DNA of 17,604 nt from an uncultured bacterium (GCA_905214305.1 CAJMLK010000057.1:1-17604); one strand, 5' to 3'. Shown: positions 1 through 8,406, counted from the stretch's first letter. The notes: a model not told the origin generated them from the letters alone. Numbers and translations are program-made.

Positions 1-45
1 GCGCTTACGCCTCCGTAGCGAACGTCTGCTCACGCAGCCGCCAGA
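1..45. repeat. Dispersed intergenic repeat, copy A
   Basis: Shares a 23-base identical block (23-45) with 5901-5923, and the preceding 22 bases match 5878-5900 with a few differences and one gap (core CGCCTCCGT). Lies 23 bases past the stop of the xdhC-family gene. May extend beyond the left edge. Confidence 0.75.
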
Positions 46-67
46 GCAATTTCAATGCTGAACAGGT

Positions 68-1210
68 CTATTCTTCAAAGCGCAGCCGCTTCAGGGTTCC
101 CGCCTGCGCAGCCAGCAGCTCGGCAACAATGGACACCGCGATCTGCTGCGGTGTTTCAGCCTCGATGGTCAGGCCGATGGGGCAGCATACGGCGGCCAGT
201 TCCGCGGCAGGAACGCCCTGGGCGCGCAGCAGCGCATAAATCTGGTCCCGCTTGGTCCTGCTGCCGATCATGCCTATGTATTGGGCACGACTGGTGAGGG
301 CCTGCGCCAGCGTTTCGCGGTCAAAGCCGTGCCCGCGCGTAATGATGGCGACATGGTGGCGGCGGCCGATGCCGCAGGCGTTTACCAGATTTTCATACTC
401 CGGCAGCACATGGCAGCGACGCGCCATGGGAAAGCGCTGCGGATTGGAAAACTCCGGCCTGTCGTCAACCACATCGACAATAAAGCCACAGGCATGCGCC
501 AGACGCGCCACCTCAAGCGACACGTGCCCGCCGCCGCAGAGCAGCAGAATCGCAGGGGCGGCCAAAGGCTCCACATAAACGCTGGAATCACCCGCCTTCA
601 CAAGCCCGGCGCGCCCTTTGCGCCGTGCAGCCAGATCGCGCGCCGGGGCCGTGTCCAGGCTTGTGCCCGGAACAAGCGCGCCGCCCTGGGGCAGACTGTC
701 AAGAAACAGGCTGCGCGCGGGCTTTTCATGGCTCACGTCCACCACCCACAAACCGCCCACGCCTTCACTCAGGGCCAGAGCGGCCAGCGCGAACTGGTCG
801 GCCTGCGCCGGCAGCAGTACTTCGCACAGAACTTCCATGCCGCCGCCGCAGATCATGTCGCTGTCAGGGGTAAATCCGCTGAGGTCACAGCTTACACGGG
901 CGGAACGCCCCACGAACAGGCTCTGGGCCGCAGCCTCCATGGCGCGGGCCTCAAGCAGCCCGCCGCCCACTGTGCCTTCCGGCCCGGCCTGCGTATACAG
1001 GGCGCGGGTTCCGGCATCGCGGGGCGCCGAACCGGTGCGGCTGATAACCGTCACCAGAACCACGCTTTCCCCCTGCCCCAGCAGCCGGGCCACGCGGGCT
1101 TCCAGCGTATCGGGCCAGGGCGCGTTCATGCCGCAGGCCGCATCACCGGGGCCGGTTGCCACGGTGCTGTTCACGCCGTGCGTGTCGGCAGGCTCGTCAT
1201 TCCTGTTCAT
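68..1210 (-). CDS. XdhC/CoxI family molybdenum-cofactor chaperone
   Basis: 380-residue protein of the XdhC/CoxI family. Known members bind molybdenum cofactor (Moco), protect it and help its sulfuration before insertion into xanthine dehydrogenase/aldehyde oxidoreductase-type enzymes in the cytoplasm. Seen here: the N-terminal XdhC_CoxI hallmark TGSAPRDAGTR (about residues 59-69); a CGGG motif at 121-124, whose Cys matches the position I recall as Moco-binding in Rhodobacter XdhC; then a C-terminal Rossmann-like XdhC_C domain with GGGHVS (226-231), DDRPEF (249-254), TRGHGFD (291-297), IGMIGSR (312-318) and AETPQQIAVSI (351-361). The start is fixed by a strong AGGAGG ribosome site about 8 bases upstream. 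The gene begins inside the last codons of topA (14-bp overlap), so it is probably coupled to topA translation. No Mo-hydroxylase is in view, so the client enzyme is unknown. Family call is firm; exact partner is inference. Confidence 0.93.
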   Translation of the reverse strand: MNRNDEPADTHGVNSTVATGPGDAACGMNAPWPDTLEARVARLLGQGESVVLVTVISRTGSAPRDAGTRALYTQAGPEGTVGGGLLEARAMEAAAQSLFVGRSARVSCDLSGFTPDSDMICGGGMEVLCEVLLPAQADQFALAALALSEGVGGLWVVDVSHEKPARSLFLDSLPQGGALVPGTSLDTAPARDLAARRKGRAGLVKAGDSSVYVEPLAAPAILLLCGGGHVSLEVARLAHACGFIVDVVDDRPEFSNPQRFPMARRCHVLPEYENLVNACGIGRRHHVAIITRGHGFDRETLAQALTSRAQYIGMIGSRTKRDQIYALLRAQGVPAAELAAVCCPIGLTIEAETPQQIAVSIVAELLAAQAGTLKRLRFEE

Positions 1211-3443
1211 GACCTTCCTCCTTCACATAGCCGCAGCCCTTGACGGGGCACATGACCTTCAGGCCGTCCCGGCTCTTTTTTTCCACCAGATAGGGGGAGT
1301 TGCAGCGCGGGCAGGGACCGGGCACGGGCCTGTCCCACAGGGCGAAGTCGCACTGCGGGTACTGGTCGCAGGAGTAGAATATCTTGCCGCGTTTGGTGCT
1401 TTTTTCCACCAGCTGGCCCTTTTCGCAGCGCGGACAGGGCACACCCGTAGACAGCGGGGCCGCATGCTTGCATTCGGGATAGCCCGTGCAGGCGATAAAG
1501 CTGCTGCCCGTGCGGGCTTTTTTGATCACGAGGTCGCGCCCGCACTTGGGGCACTGCCCCACCTTTTCATACTGGGGTTTTTCGGCGGCCACGGCCTCCA
1601 CCTTGCCCTCCTCGTTGCGCGAGAAGTTGCTGGTGAAGTTGCAGTCGGGATAGCCGGAACAGGCCAGAAACGCGCCAGCCTTGCCGAACTTGATCATGAG
1701 CGGCTTGCCGCATTCCGGGCAGGCAAGGTCAGCGGGAATGCCCCCCTTGACGCTCTGCATATTCTTGGAGGCGGCTGTAAGGGTGGGATTGAAGTCATCG
1801 GCAAAGGCGCGCAAAAGCTCGACCCAGTGCTCCTTGCCTTCGGCCACCTTGTCCAGCCCTTCTTCCATCTGGGCTGTAAAACCCACGTCCATCAGGCGCG
1901 AAAAATGCTCGGTGAGCTGACCGCAAACCACACGGCCAAGGTCGGTTGGCACAAAGTGCCTTTCGGTCAGGCTCACATACTCCCTGTCCTGCAGGGTGGA
2001 AATGATGGCCGCATAGGTGGAGGGACGCCCGATGCCGCGCTCTTCAAGCTCGCGCACAAGGCTGGCTTCGCTGTAGCGTGGCGGGGGCTGGGTGAACTTT
2101 TGTTCCTTGTCCATCTTTTCGAGCTTGAGGGTCTGCCCCACTTCCACGGGCGGCAGATCGGAATCGGCGTCTTCTCCGGCACGGGGCAGGGCCGCCATAA
2201 AACCGGGGAAAAGCAGGCGCTCGCCCTTGGCGCGCCACTGGCTGTGAGCACAGGCAATGGTCACCGTGGTGTCGTGAAAACGCGCTCCGGCCATCTGCGA
2301 AGCCACAAAACGCGACCAGATAAGCCGGTAAAGATTATACTGGTCCGGGGGCAGATGCGGCTTGACCTCATCGGGCGTGATGGACACGTCAACGGGGCGC
2401 ACGGCTTCGTGGGCGTCCTGCGCGCTGCCCTTGGTCTTGTACACGCGGGCGCGCTTGGGCAGATAGTCCTTGCCGAAGTGCTCCGCAATAAACTTCTTGG
2501 CCGCGTCACGGGCCTCGTCGGCAATGCGTGTTGAGTCCGTACGCATATAGGTGATGAGGGCGGTAAGGCCGCGATCGCCCAACTCCACGCCTTCGTAGAG
2601 GCGCTGGGCAATATTCATGGTGCGCTTGGCCGAGTAGGAAAGACGCTGGTTGGCCGCCTGCTGCAGTGTGGAGGTGATGAAGGGCGGCTGCGGGGCGCGT
2701 TCGCGCTCCTTTTGCTCCACGTTTTCCACCACAAAGGGCTGCCCCTTGATGGCATCCTCAAGAGCCTGCGCCTCCTGGGCGTTGCTGATGACGGCCTTTT
2801 TGCCGTTGACCTTGACCAGATCAGCCTTAAATGGAGGCGGGACCTCGCCCGAAAGCAGGGCCTTGAACAGCCAGTATTCTTCCGGCTTGAAAACCTCGCG
2901 CTCTTCCTCGCGCTCCACAATAAGACGCAGCGCCACGGACTGCACCCGCCCGGCGGATATGCCGCGCTTGATGGTTTTCCACAGCAGAGGTGAAATCTTG
3001 TAGCCCACCAGCCTGTCCAGAATGCGACGGGCCTGCTGGGCATCAAAAAGGTCGGCGTTGAGTTCGCGCGGATGCGCCAACGCTTCCTTGACGGCCTTGG
3101 CCGTGATCTCGTTGAACTGGATGCGCTTGATATCCTTGGCCTTGTCGCGGATAAGCTCGGCCACATGCCAGGCAATGGCCTCGCCTTCCCTGTCGGGGTC
3201 AGGGGCCAGATATACTGTTTCGGCCTTGGATGCGGCCGCGCGCAAATCGCTGACCACATTTTTTTTATTTTCTATAACTTCATAATGCGGCGCGAAGTCA
3301 TGTTCTTCGTCCACGCCAAGGGTCTTGGCGGGCAAGTCACGCACATGGCCTACACTGGCCTGCACCATATATGACGGCCCAAGAAATTTCTTGATGGTCT
3401 TAACCTTGGCCGGTGATTCCACTATTATCAACTGTTTGCCCAT
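1197..3443 (-). CDS. topA: DNA topoisomerase I (type IA)
   Basis: Type IA topoisomerase of about 748 residues (E. coli TopA is 865) that relaxes negatively supercoiled DNA by cutting one strand through a phosphotyrosine link. Seen: N-terminal TOPRIM domain starting KQLIIVESPAK, with the acidic Mg-binding motif PDPDREGEAIAWH around residues 81-93; the active-site tyrosine in LITYMRTDST at about Y299; and the GIGRPSTYA motif near 469-477. The C-terminal part carries four Cys4 zinc-ribbon modules starting near C574, C630, C669 and C710 (patterns CPxC...CxGYPxC and similar). The start has a GAGGG ribosome site. A sigma-70-like promoter lies 64-91 bases upstream. The shorter length comes from fewer or shorter C-terminal DNA-binding repeats, as is usual outside enterobacteria. 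Essential housekeeping gene; intact. Confidence 0.97.
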   Translation of the reverse strand: MGKQLIIVESPAKVKTIKKFLGPSYMVQASVGHVRDLPAKTLGVDEEHDFAPHYEVIENKKNVVSDLRAAASKAETVYLAPDPDREGEAIAWHVAELIRDKAKDIKRIQFNEITAKAVKEALAHPRELNADLFDAQQARRILDRLVGYKISPLLWKTIKRGISAGRVQSVALRLIVEREEEREVFKPEEYWLFKALLSGEVPPPFKADLVKVNGKKAVISNAQEAQALEDAIKGQPFVVENVEQKERERAPQPPFITSTLQQAANQRLSYSAKRTMNIAQRLYEGVELGDRGLTALITYMRTDSTRIADEARDAAKKFIAEHFGKDYLPKRARVYKTKGSAQDAHEAVRPVDVSITPDEVKPHLPPDQYNLYRLIWSRFVASQMAGARFHDTTVTIACAHSQWRAKGERLLFPGFMAALPRAGEDADSDLPPVEVGQTLKLEKMDKEQKFTQPPPRYSEASLVRELEERGIGRPSTYAAIISTLQDREYVSLTERHFVPTDLGRVVCGQLTEHFSRLMDVGFTAQMEEGLDKVAEGKEHWVELLRAFADDFNPTLTAASKNMQSVKGGIPADLACPECGKPLMIKFGKAGAFLACSGYPDCNFTSNFSRNEEGKVEAVAAEKPQYEKVGQCPKCGRDLVIKKARTGSSFIACTGYPECKHAAPLSTGVPCPRCEKGQLVEKSTKRGKIFYSCDQYPQCDFALWDRPVPGPCPRCNSPYLVEKKSRDGLKVMCPVKGCGYVKEEGHEQE

Positions 3444-3755
3444 GCTGCCCTCAACTGGCTTTCCGGCTGCGCCAAAAACTTTTCTGCGCGCCCTTTATGT
3501 AACGGCAAGATACGATAAAACCCGAAGGCGTCAAGTGCGGTTCAGCAGGCAGGGGCTGCTGCCGGGGACCTGCCGGGACGAAAAAAAGCCCGGGACAACG
3601 CATGGCAGGCTGACAGGCGCAGAAGAAAAATATATTGGATTATTGGGCAGATGACACGTCACCGCCACAAGCATGACAGGACGGCATGCCCAACTGGACA
3701 GGGACGTGCCATTTGCGGTAGCATCATAGTAATTTCCAGCTAAAATGAGGGATAT
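3444..3755. other. Divergent intergenic region topA / lipoprotein
   Basis: 312 bases between divergent starts. It holds the topA promoter (3507-3534) and near the right end TAAAAT (3741-3746) and a GAGGG ribosome site for the lipoprotein gene. A GG-N10-GC spaced motif (TGGACAGGGACGTGCC from 3695) could be a weak sigma-54 site. No small gene recognised. Confidence 0.5.
3507..3534 (-). promoter_or_regulatory. Candidate sigma-70 promoter of topA-xdhC
   Basis: Reading the minus strand, TTGACG (3534-3529) is separated by 16 bases from TATCTT (3512-3507). This is one mismatch from the -35 and two from the -10 consensus, 64 bases before the topA start. It would produce a leader of roughly 55-60 bases covering topA and the overlapping xdhC. 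Seen in sequence; transcription itself is not shown. Confidence 0.55.
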
Positions 3756-4475
3756 ATGCGTATATGTCCAATACCATACCGTTTTGTGGCAGCGATCTGC
3801 CTGACGATACTGTGCCTGCTGGCAGCGGGATGCGCATCGCGTCATGGCGTTGACCCGGACACCCGGGGAAACCCGGATTCTCTCCCCGGTTCTCCCGCTG
3901 ATCCGCGTTCCAATCAGGCCGAAGCCAGCCCCGGTCCCCTGCCCGCCATCAAGGCAAGCCCGGGGCAAAGCGTCTTTGTGGACGTAAGCGGCGGCAGCGC
4001 CTCATTCAATGCCGACCTTCAGTCAATGCTCACAGCCTATCTGCAAAGCGAACGGGAACTTGTGCCCGCAGACTCGGCCAAGGGGTCTGACCTGCTGCTG
4101 CGTGTTGCCGTGGACGAAGTGACTCCTCTTGGTTCGCGCAGCACGCCACCCGATGCGGGCAGAACTCTGGGGCATACGGCCACGGGCGCCATGCTGGGCG
4201 CGCTGGTGGGCGGCGCCAGCGGCGGTGGTCGCGGTGCGGCCTGGGGCGTGGGCGGCGGCCTGTTGCTGGGCCTTGGCGTCAGCATGCTTGACGGCGGCAC
4301 AAGCAACATCTGGGGCATGCGCGCCCGTGTGGGCGCAGGACGCAACGGCAAGCAGCCTCAGGAAATGTATGCGGTAAGTGTCAGCGCTGAAGGAGCCAAC
4401 ATGGGACGCGAAGATATTCTCCCTGCTCTGGAGGACAGGCTGAGCAGTGAAATAGTCAAGGCCATAACGCCCTGA
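3756..4475 (+). CDS. Outer-membrane lipoprotein with glycine zipper, TraT-like
   Basis: 239-residue predicted lipoprotein. The signal peptide ends in lipobox LAAGC with the acylated Cys at 26; Ala at +2 predicts outer-membrane sorting. A low-complexity Pro/Ser/Asp-rich linker (about 27-70) follows. Then comes QSVFVDVSGG (71-80), a region predicting a small alpha/beta unit, and a glycine-rich hydrophobic stretch at about 139-178 (repeated GxxxG/GGG, 'glycine zipper'), ending in a short domain with repeated beta pattern (187-239). This order (lipid anchor, VFVxV strand, D-L-L-L-R strand, glycine zipper, basic/beta C-terminus) is that of TraT complement-resistance/surface-exclusion proteins, but overall identity looks low. 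The start at 3756 has an AGGGA site 3 bases upstream, a slightly short spacing. Its downstream neighbour is a second TraT-like lipoprotein. TraT family membership is inference; lipoprotein nature is well supported. Confidence 0.75.
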   Translation: MRICPIPYRFVAAICLTILCLLAAGCASRHGVDPDTRGNPDSLPGSPADPRSNQAEASPGPLPAIKASPGQSVFVDVSGGSASFNADLQSMLTAYLQSERELVPADSAKGSDLLLRVAVDEVTPLGSRSTPPDAGRTLGHTATGAMLGALVGGASGGGRGAAWGVGGGLLLGLGVSMLDGGTSNIWGMRARVGAGRNGKQPQEMYAVSVSAEGANMGREDILPALEDRLSSEIVKAITP

Positions 4476-4931
4476 CAGGGGCTACAGCCTGCCAGAACAG
4501 CGCAACGGACACAGGTTCTGCCTGCACCGCGGCTCAGCGCCCTTTCGTTGGCAAAGCCCTGCTGACGGAAAAATGCCCCCCTGACTCACCCTGCATGCCG
4601 GCAGAACAGCGCGTCAGAGCCGGATAGAAATCCATTGAAGATATCCATTCTCAATGCCTTCAGGACGCCCGCTTCAGCACGGAACAGCACAGACAAGCTG
4701 TGCTTGCGCCTCCGCGGCAGGCATCTGGAATTTCGGAATGAAACATACCGAAATCCGGGGATTTGCGGCGGGCCGCCCTTATGGATGCGTGCCGCTGCCG
4801 CACAGAACGTTTTTATGGATGTGTTTACCGGCCCGAAAAATGCAAAGACCGGAAAAAACAGCCACGCGAAGGCCCGCGCCTTCGCATCCCATACCAGCCG
4901 CGCCCCCGGCGGCAAGGATCGAGGTTTTCTT
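4476..4931. other. Intergenic region between the two TraT-like genes
   Basis: 456 bases without a recognised gene. Contains repeat copy B (4695-4728), a hairpin ATTTCGG/CCGAAAT (4730-4754) and a hairpin GCGAAGG/CCTTCGC (4866-4885). No good promoter and no clear terminator, so whether the two lipoprotein genes share a transcript cannot be decided. Confidence 0.5.
4695..4728. repeat. Dispersed intergenic repeat, copy B (left half only)
   Basis: Starts AAGCTGTGCTTGCGCCTCCG and continues GCGGCAGGCATCTGG, matching copy C in order with only transitions and one gap over 34 bases; the right half (CACGCAGCCGCCAGA) is missing. Lies between the two TraT-like genes. Confidence 0.6.
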
Positions 4932-5588
4932 ATGACATTGAAAAGACTGCATTTTATTGTACTGCTGCTTTGCCTGAGCCTTGTGCCGCTTACGGCCTGC
5001 GTGCGTCAGACCGCTGACCCCGACAAGCTGGAAGTGCTGCGCTCGGGCAAGCTGCAGGAGCCACAGGACGATGATGCCATTGCAGACACTGTCTATGTAA
5101 GCGTGCGCGACAATACCAACCGCGTTTTCGGTCTGCGTGCGCAGACAGAGTCATGGCTGCAGCGCAGCGGGTTCACCATTGTGGGCAATCCCAGCGAAGC
5201 GGGATACATCGTGCAGCTTACGGTGCTCTCGGCCGGAAACACTGAACCGGCCCACCTGCGGCAAATGGTCAATGCAGGCTACGACACGCCCTCTGCGCTC
5301 AAGGGCAGCGGCGGTGCTGCGGTAATGGCCGACGTGCTGCTGGTACAGCGCCGCGTGCCCAGCGCCCAAAGGGCAAGCAAGGCCAAGCTCAAGAACATTT
5401 CCAGCCGCAACGCCCTTTCCAACAGCCAGATGCGCATAGCCGTGCTGTTGCCGGGGCAGATACGCATGGATGCCGGTGCTCCTACCCTGTTTACGGAAAC
5501 ACTGGCCCGCGAGATCGGTACGGCCATTCATGCCGCCAACAGAAATGCCGGTCAGGACGCGACCTCCGGAGCAGGCACGCCGCAATAG
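4932..5588 (+). CDS. TraT-like outer-membrane lipoprotein
   Basis: 218-residue predicted lipoprotein starting MTLKRLHF, with signal peptide and lipobox LTAC (Cys 23; Val at +2, so outer membrane predicted). The core matches the TraT pattern: DTVYVSVRDNTN (52-63), a helix with LRAQTESWLQRSGF (68-81), TIVGNPSEAGYIVQLTVLSAG (82-102), then HLRQMVNAGYD (108-118). By memory of E. coli TraT these parallel its TVFLQIKNTSDKD, KGYQVVTSPDKAYYWIQ and LNRGYEG segments. Unlike the upstream paralogue, the glycine zipper after this point is largely gone, reduced to GSGGAAVMADVLL (125-137). I chose the start at 4932 because GAGG lies 7 bases upstream and the signal peptide begins there; an in-frame upstream ATG at 4635 would bury the signal peptide. 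TraT proteins block conjugation partners or complement; which role applies here is unknown. Confidence 0.75.
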   Translation: MTLKRLHFIVLLLCLSLVPLTACVRQTADPDKLEVLRSGKLQEPQDDDAIADTVYVSVRDNTNRVFGLRAQTESWLQRSGFTIVGNPSEAGYIVQLTVLSAGNTEPAHLRQMVNAGYDTPSALKGSGGAAVMADVLLVQRRVPSAQRASKAKLKNISSRNALSNSQMRIAVLLPGQIRMDAGAPTLFTETLAREIGTAIHAANRNAGQDATSGAGTPQ

Positions 5589-5688
5589 GAAACGCTGCCG
5601 GAAGGCGCACGAAAGTGCGGCGCGCCACAACGGTCGTGGATTCCGTTGAAAATCGCTTTTTTCGGCACGCCTGCTCCGGCCCCTGGCA

Positions 5689-5732
5689 GCGCCAACAAGC
5701 AGCGCCGCCGTCTTTGCGGCAGTCGTTGGCGC
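5689..5732. repeat. Two-tier inverted repeat downstream of the TraT-like gene
   Basis: GCGCCAAC (5689-5696) pairs with GTTGGCGC (5725-5732); inside, GCCGC (5704-5708) pairs with GCGGC (5716-5720); outward, GGC and GCC continue the stem after one bulge. No T-run on either side, so function is open: RNA 3'-end stabiliser, partial terminator or protein site. Confidence 0.5.
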
Positions 5733-5872
5733 GCCTGTGAGCCTTGCGAATGGCGACAGTGACTGCGTGGAAACAAGCCCATCGCTGCACAGTGTCTCAC
5801 GCGTGGCTTCCTGCGCCGCAACGCGCGAAGCATCCGCAAGCCCTTCGGGCAAGGGGTTTCGGGCAAGGGGCG

Positions 5873-5924
5873 AAGCTGCGCCTGCGCCTCCGTGGCGGGG
5901 CGTCTGCTCACGCAGCCGCCAGAA
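5873..5924. repeat. Dispersed intergenic repeat, copy C (most complete)
   Basis: 52-base copy running from AAGCTGCGC to CGCCAGAA. Outer arms GCTGCG (5875-5880) and CGCAGC (5911-5916) can pair, so the unit is an imperfect palindrome. Lies 188 bases past the stop of the dCache receptor gene, beyond its terminator. Confidence 0.75.
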
Positions 5925-5959
5925 GACCTGATCGCAGCCATATCCCTGACACAATAAAT

Positions 5960-6006
5960 AACCGGCCGGACTTTCCTGATTTGATCTCGGGAAAATCCGG
6001 CCGGTT
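5960..6006 (-). terminator. Terminator of the dCache chemoreceptor gene
   Basis: AACCGGCCGGA (5960-5970) pairs perfectly with TCCGGCCGGTT (5996-6006); after one mismatch another 5-6 pairs continue inward (CTTTCC with GGGAAA region). On the minus strand the stem is followed by ATTTATTG, a T-rich tail. It lies 106 bases after the stop of the receptor gene. On the plus strand only TTTA follows, so it may act weakly in that direction for the lipoprotein gene. Confidence 0.75.
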
Positions 6007-6111
6007 TAGCGTCATGCCGCACCGCAAGGGCGGGTCTGACCGGGGTCTGAAACACGCGGCGCCCAACACGCGGCGGCCTGGCGGCGTCCGGGCGGCGTGT
6101 CTACACAGCCG

Positions 6112-8256
6112 TCAACCGCGCTTCATGGTGTCGATCAGGGCGTCCAGCGCCTCTGCCTGCGTCGCAAGGTCAGCAACGGCCCTTGCGGCCTCGGCCATGG
6201 CGTCGGCAGTCTGCCGTGACATGCTGTTGATCTGTACTATGGTGTGGTTGATCTCCTCACTGGCGGCGGACTGTTCCTCGCTGGCCGTGGCAATGGCGTT
6301 TACCTGATCCGCCGTGGATTCCACTGTGCCGACGATTTCGCCCAGGGCCTGACCGGATTGACCGGCAAAATCCGTAGCCTGCTCCACCTGCCGCACGGCC
6401 TCATCAACACCGGCCATGCTTTTTGCCGTACTTTCCTGAATGGCCCTGATGGCATTGCCCACATCGGTGGTGGAAGACATGGTTTTTTCCGCCAGCTTGC
6501 GCACCTCGTCGGCCACCACGGCAAAACCGCGCCCCGCGTCCCCGGCCCGTGCCGCCTCAATGGCAGCATTGAGCGCCAGAAGGTTGGTCTGGTCGGCAAT
6601 GTCGGAAATGACGCTCATGATCCGGCTGATATCCTGGGCATGTGTGTTGAGTTGCGCCATATCCTGACGCAATACGTCCGACACCTCATGCACCTGCCGT
6701 ATGCTCTGCAGCGACTGCTCAACAATGTGCGCGCCAGCCAGTGCCCTTCTTCTGGTTTCTGCCGAAGCCTCTGAAGCCTGACTGGCATTGCGGGCAACTT
6801 CCTGCACGGTGGCATTCATCTCGTTCATGGCCGTGGCCGCTTCGGCAAGCCGCTGGGCAGACTCCGCCGCGCCCCGGTCCGACTGTTCGATCTGGGCCGA
6901 AAGCTCTGTGGAGGCCGACGAAAGTACCGACACCACACCTTCAAGCTGCCCCGCCGCAGCCAGCATGCCATCCCGACGGGCGCTTTCAGCGGCCCTGCGG
7001 GCATCTTCGGCCTCCAGCATGGCCTGACGGGCCTTTTCCGATTCTTCGCGGGCCGCCTGCGTCAGTGTTTCAGCCTTGCTTATGCCTTCCAGCAGCGAGG
7101 CAATCATTTTTTTCAGCGCCGTGCTGAGCACCTTCATTTCGCCGCCAAAACGGCTGTCTTCAATATTCTGTTCCAGCTTGCCACCGGCGATGATTTCGGC
7201 GGTTTCTGCCAGATAGTTCACCGGGCGCAGCGCACCGCGGATGACGAGATAGCTTATGCCAAGCAGCACCAGCAGGGTTATGCCCGAAATAATGACCGTT
7301 ATGCGGCTGATATCACGGGCTTGTGCCAGCACTTCGCCTTGCGGCACGGTGACACTGAGATACCAGTGCTGGTTGCCGCCCCTGAAATCAACGGGATAAA
7401 AATAGCGCATCAACACGCCCTGGGCATTGTCCACATCTTCCGAATACGGCTTTCCGGCGGCAAAGGCATCCAGGGCCGCGTCCTTTCTCTTGAGGCCGCC
7501 AAGATCAAAAAGGCTTTTGCCGATCAGGGCCTCGTCACGATGCGCCAGCACATCGCCCTTTTCGCTCACAAGCGAAGCATAGCCGCTGCCATAGAGGCTG
7601 ATGGCCGAAACCATCTGCTGCAGGCGGGCAAGAGAAATATCCACCAGCACCACGCCAAGCAGGTCACTGCCGTTCAGTATGGGACAGGCCACCGTGGACA
7701 TGAGCACGTCCTTGCCGTTGACCTTGAAGGGGATGGGGTCGGAAACATAGGTCTGCCGGGTTTGCCGGGGGATGACATAATACGGCTGCCCGACCTGCTC
7801 GCCCAGATCCACCAGTTCCGCTCCTCTGGAAAGGTAGGGCATGAAGCGGCCCTTGCCGTCACTGCCCGGCGCGCCCGCGTACAGCAGATCGCGCCTGTCA
7901 AAGGCGTCCGGTTCCCAGATGATGCCCACCCCGAAGATGTCGGCATTGCCCATCAGCATGCCGCTGATCATGGCAATCACGCCCTGTCTGGTGGGGGCCT
8001 CATTGCGGGCCACAGCCTGCCCCAGCGCGGAGGCCAGAGTTGACGCCTCATCAACAGCCATATTCAGAAAGCGGGCCACGGAATTACCCTCGGCCCCACC
8101 GAGAGCCGCCAGCTCGCGGCGTGCGGCGTCCTCAATGGCAACGCTGCTGCGCGCCTGAATCTGCCATGTCAGCAGGCCCAGACACACCACAAGTGCAAGG
8201 GCCACGGGAATCACAATCTTGGGCGTCATGCGCAAGGATCGATACCAAGCGAACAT
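6112..8256 (-). CDS. Methyl-accepting chemotaxis protein with dCache sensor
   Basis: 714-residue transmembrane chemoreceptor. Order seen: TM1 about 13-31; extracytoplasmic double-Cache sensor about 36-310 with RFMPYLSRG (137-145), PYYVIPRQT (158-166), SDPIPF (172-177) and GVVLVDISLARL (201-212), all typical of dCache pockets; TM2 about 319-338; HAMP about 339-392; long coiled-coil signalling hairpin with the conserved tip DIADQTNLLALNAAIEAAR (552-570) followed by GRGFAVVADEVRKLAEKT (575-592). No C-terminal NWETF-type CheR tether. It should bind a small extracellular metabolite and control CheA through CheW; the ligand cannot be read from sequence, and I do not see a clear amino-acid motif set. 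Ribosome site GGAG 8-10 bases before the ATG. A strong terminator follows at 5960-6006, and a sigma-28-like promoter lies far upstream. Receptor assignment certain; ligand unknown. Confidence 0.96.
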   Translation of the reverse strand: MFAWYRSLRMTPKIVIPVALALVVCLGLLTWQIQARSSVAIEDAARRELAALGGAEGNSVARFLNMAVDEASTLASALGQAVARNEAPTRQGVIAMISGMLMGNADIFGVGIIWEPDAFDRRDLLYAGAPGSDGKGRFMPYLSRGAELVDLGEQVGQPYYVIPRQTRQTYVSDPIPFKVNGKDVLMSTVACPILNGSDLLGVVLVDISLARLQQMVSAISLYGSGYASLVSEKGDVLAHRDEALIGKSLFDLGGLKRKDAALDAFAAGKPYSEDVDNAQGVLMRYFYPVDFRGGNQHWYLSVTVPQGEVLAQARDISRITVIISGITLLVLLGISYLVIRGALRPVNYLAETAEIIAGGKLEQNIEDSRFGGEMKVLSTALKKMIASLLEGISKAETLTQAAREESEKARQAMLEAEDARRAAESARRDGMLAAAGQLEGVVSVLSSASTELSAQIEQSDRGAAESAQRLAEAATAMNEMNATVQEVARNASQASEASAETRRRALAGAHIVEQSLQSIRQVHEVSDVLRQDMAQLNTHAQDISRIMSVISDIADQTNLLALNAAIEAARAGDAGRGFAVVADEVRKLAEKTMSSTTDVGNAIRAIQESTAKSMAGVDEAVRQVEQATDFAGQSGQALGEIVGTVESTADQVNAIATASEEQSAASEEINHTIVQINSMSRQTADAMAEAARAVADLATQAEALDALIDTMKRG

Positions 8257-8356
8257 AAAGGCTCCATTGGTTAACGGGACACGAGAGCATACCGGCTTTG
8301 GAAATACATTTTCTCAAAGTCAGCAAGGCACTCACTTCGGCACTGGCCGCGCAAAA

Positions 8357-8406
8357 AAGCTGCGCTGCGCCCTTGTGGCCGACGCCTGCCTGCGCAGGCG
8401 CCAGAA
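8357..8406. repeat. Dispersed intergenic repeat, copy D
   Basis: From AAGCTGCGCTGCGCC to GGCGCCAGAA; matches copy C at both ends with a diverged middle. Compensated pairing is kept (CTGCGC near the left, GCGCAG on the right). On the minus strand the unit runs into CTTTTTT, so it could act as a terminator or attenuator ahead of the dCache receptor gene. Confidence 0.55.

Larger units (their letters stand above)
5589..6111. other. Convergent intergenic region
   Basis: 523 bases between convergent gene ends. Contains a small hairpin CGCAC-GAAA-GTGCG (5606-5619), the two-tier palindrome (5689-5732), repeat copy C and the receptor terminator (5960-6006). The minus strand is open for long stretches here, but the translation is compositionally odd and continues antisense into the lipoprotein gene, so I call no gene. 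Confidence 0.5.

Noticed and set aside
3573..3593. CCGGG / CCCGG hairpin with an A-run in the loop as a terminator
   Set aside because: Only five pairs, no T-run after the stem and no gene ending nearby on either strand.
5151..5954. Minus-strand 267-codon frame across the convergent intergenic region
   Set aside because: Overlaps most of the TraT-like gene antisense, includes a repeat copy, has no ribosome site and no recognised similarity.
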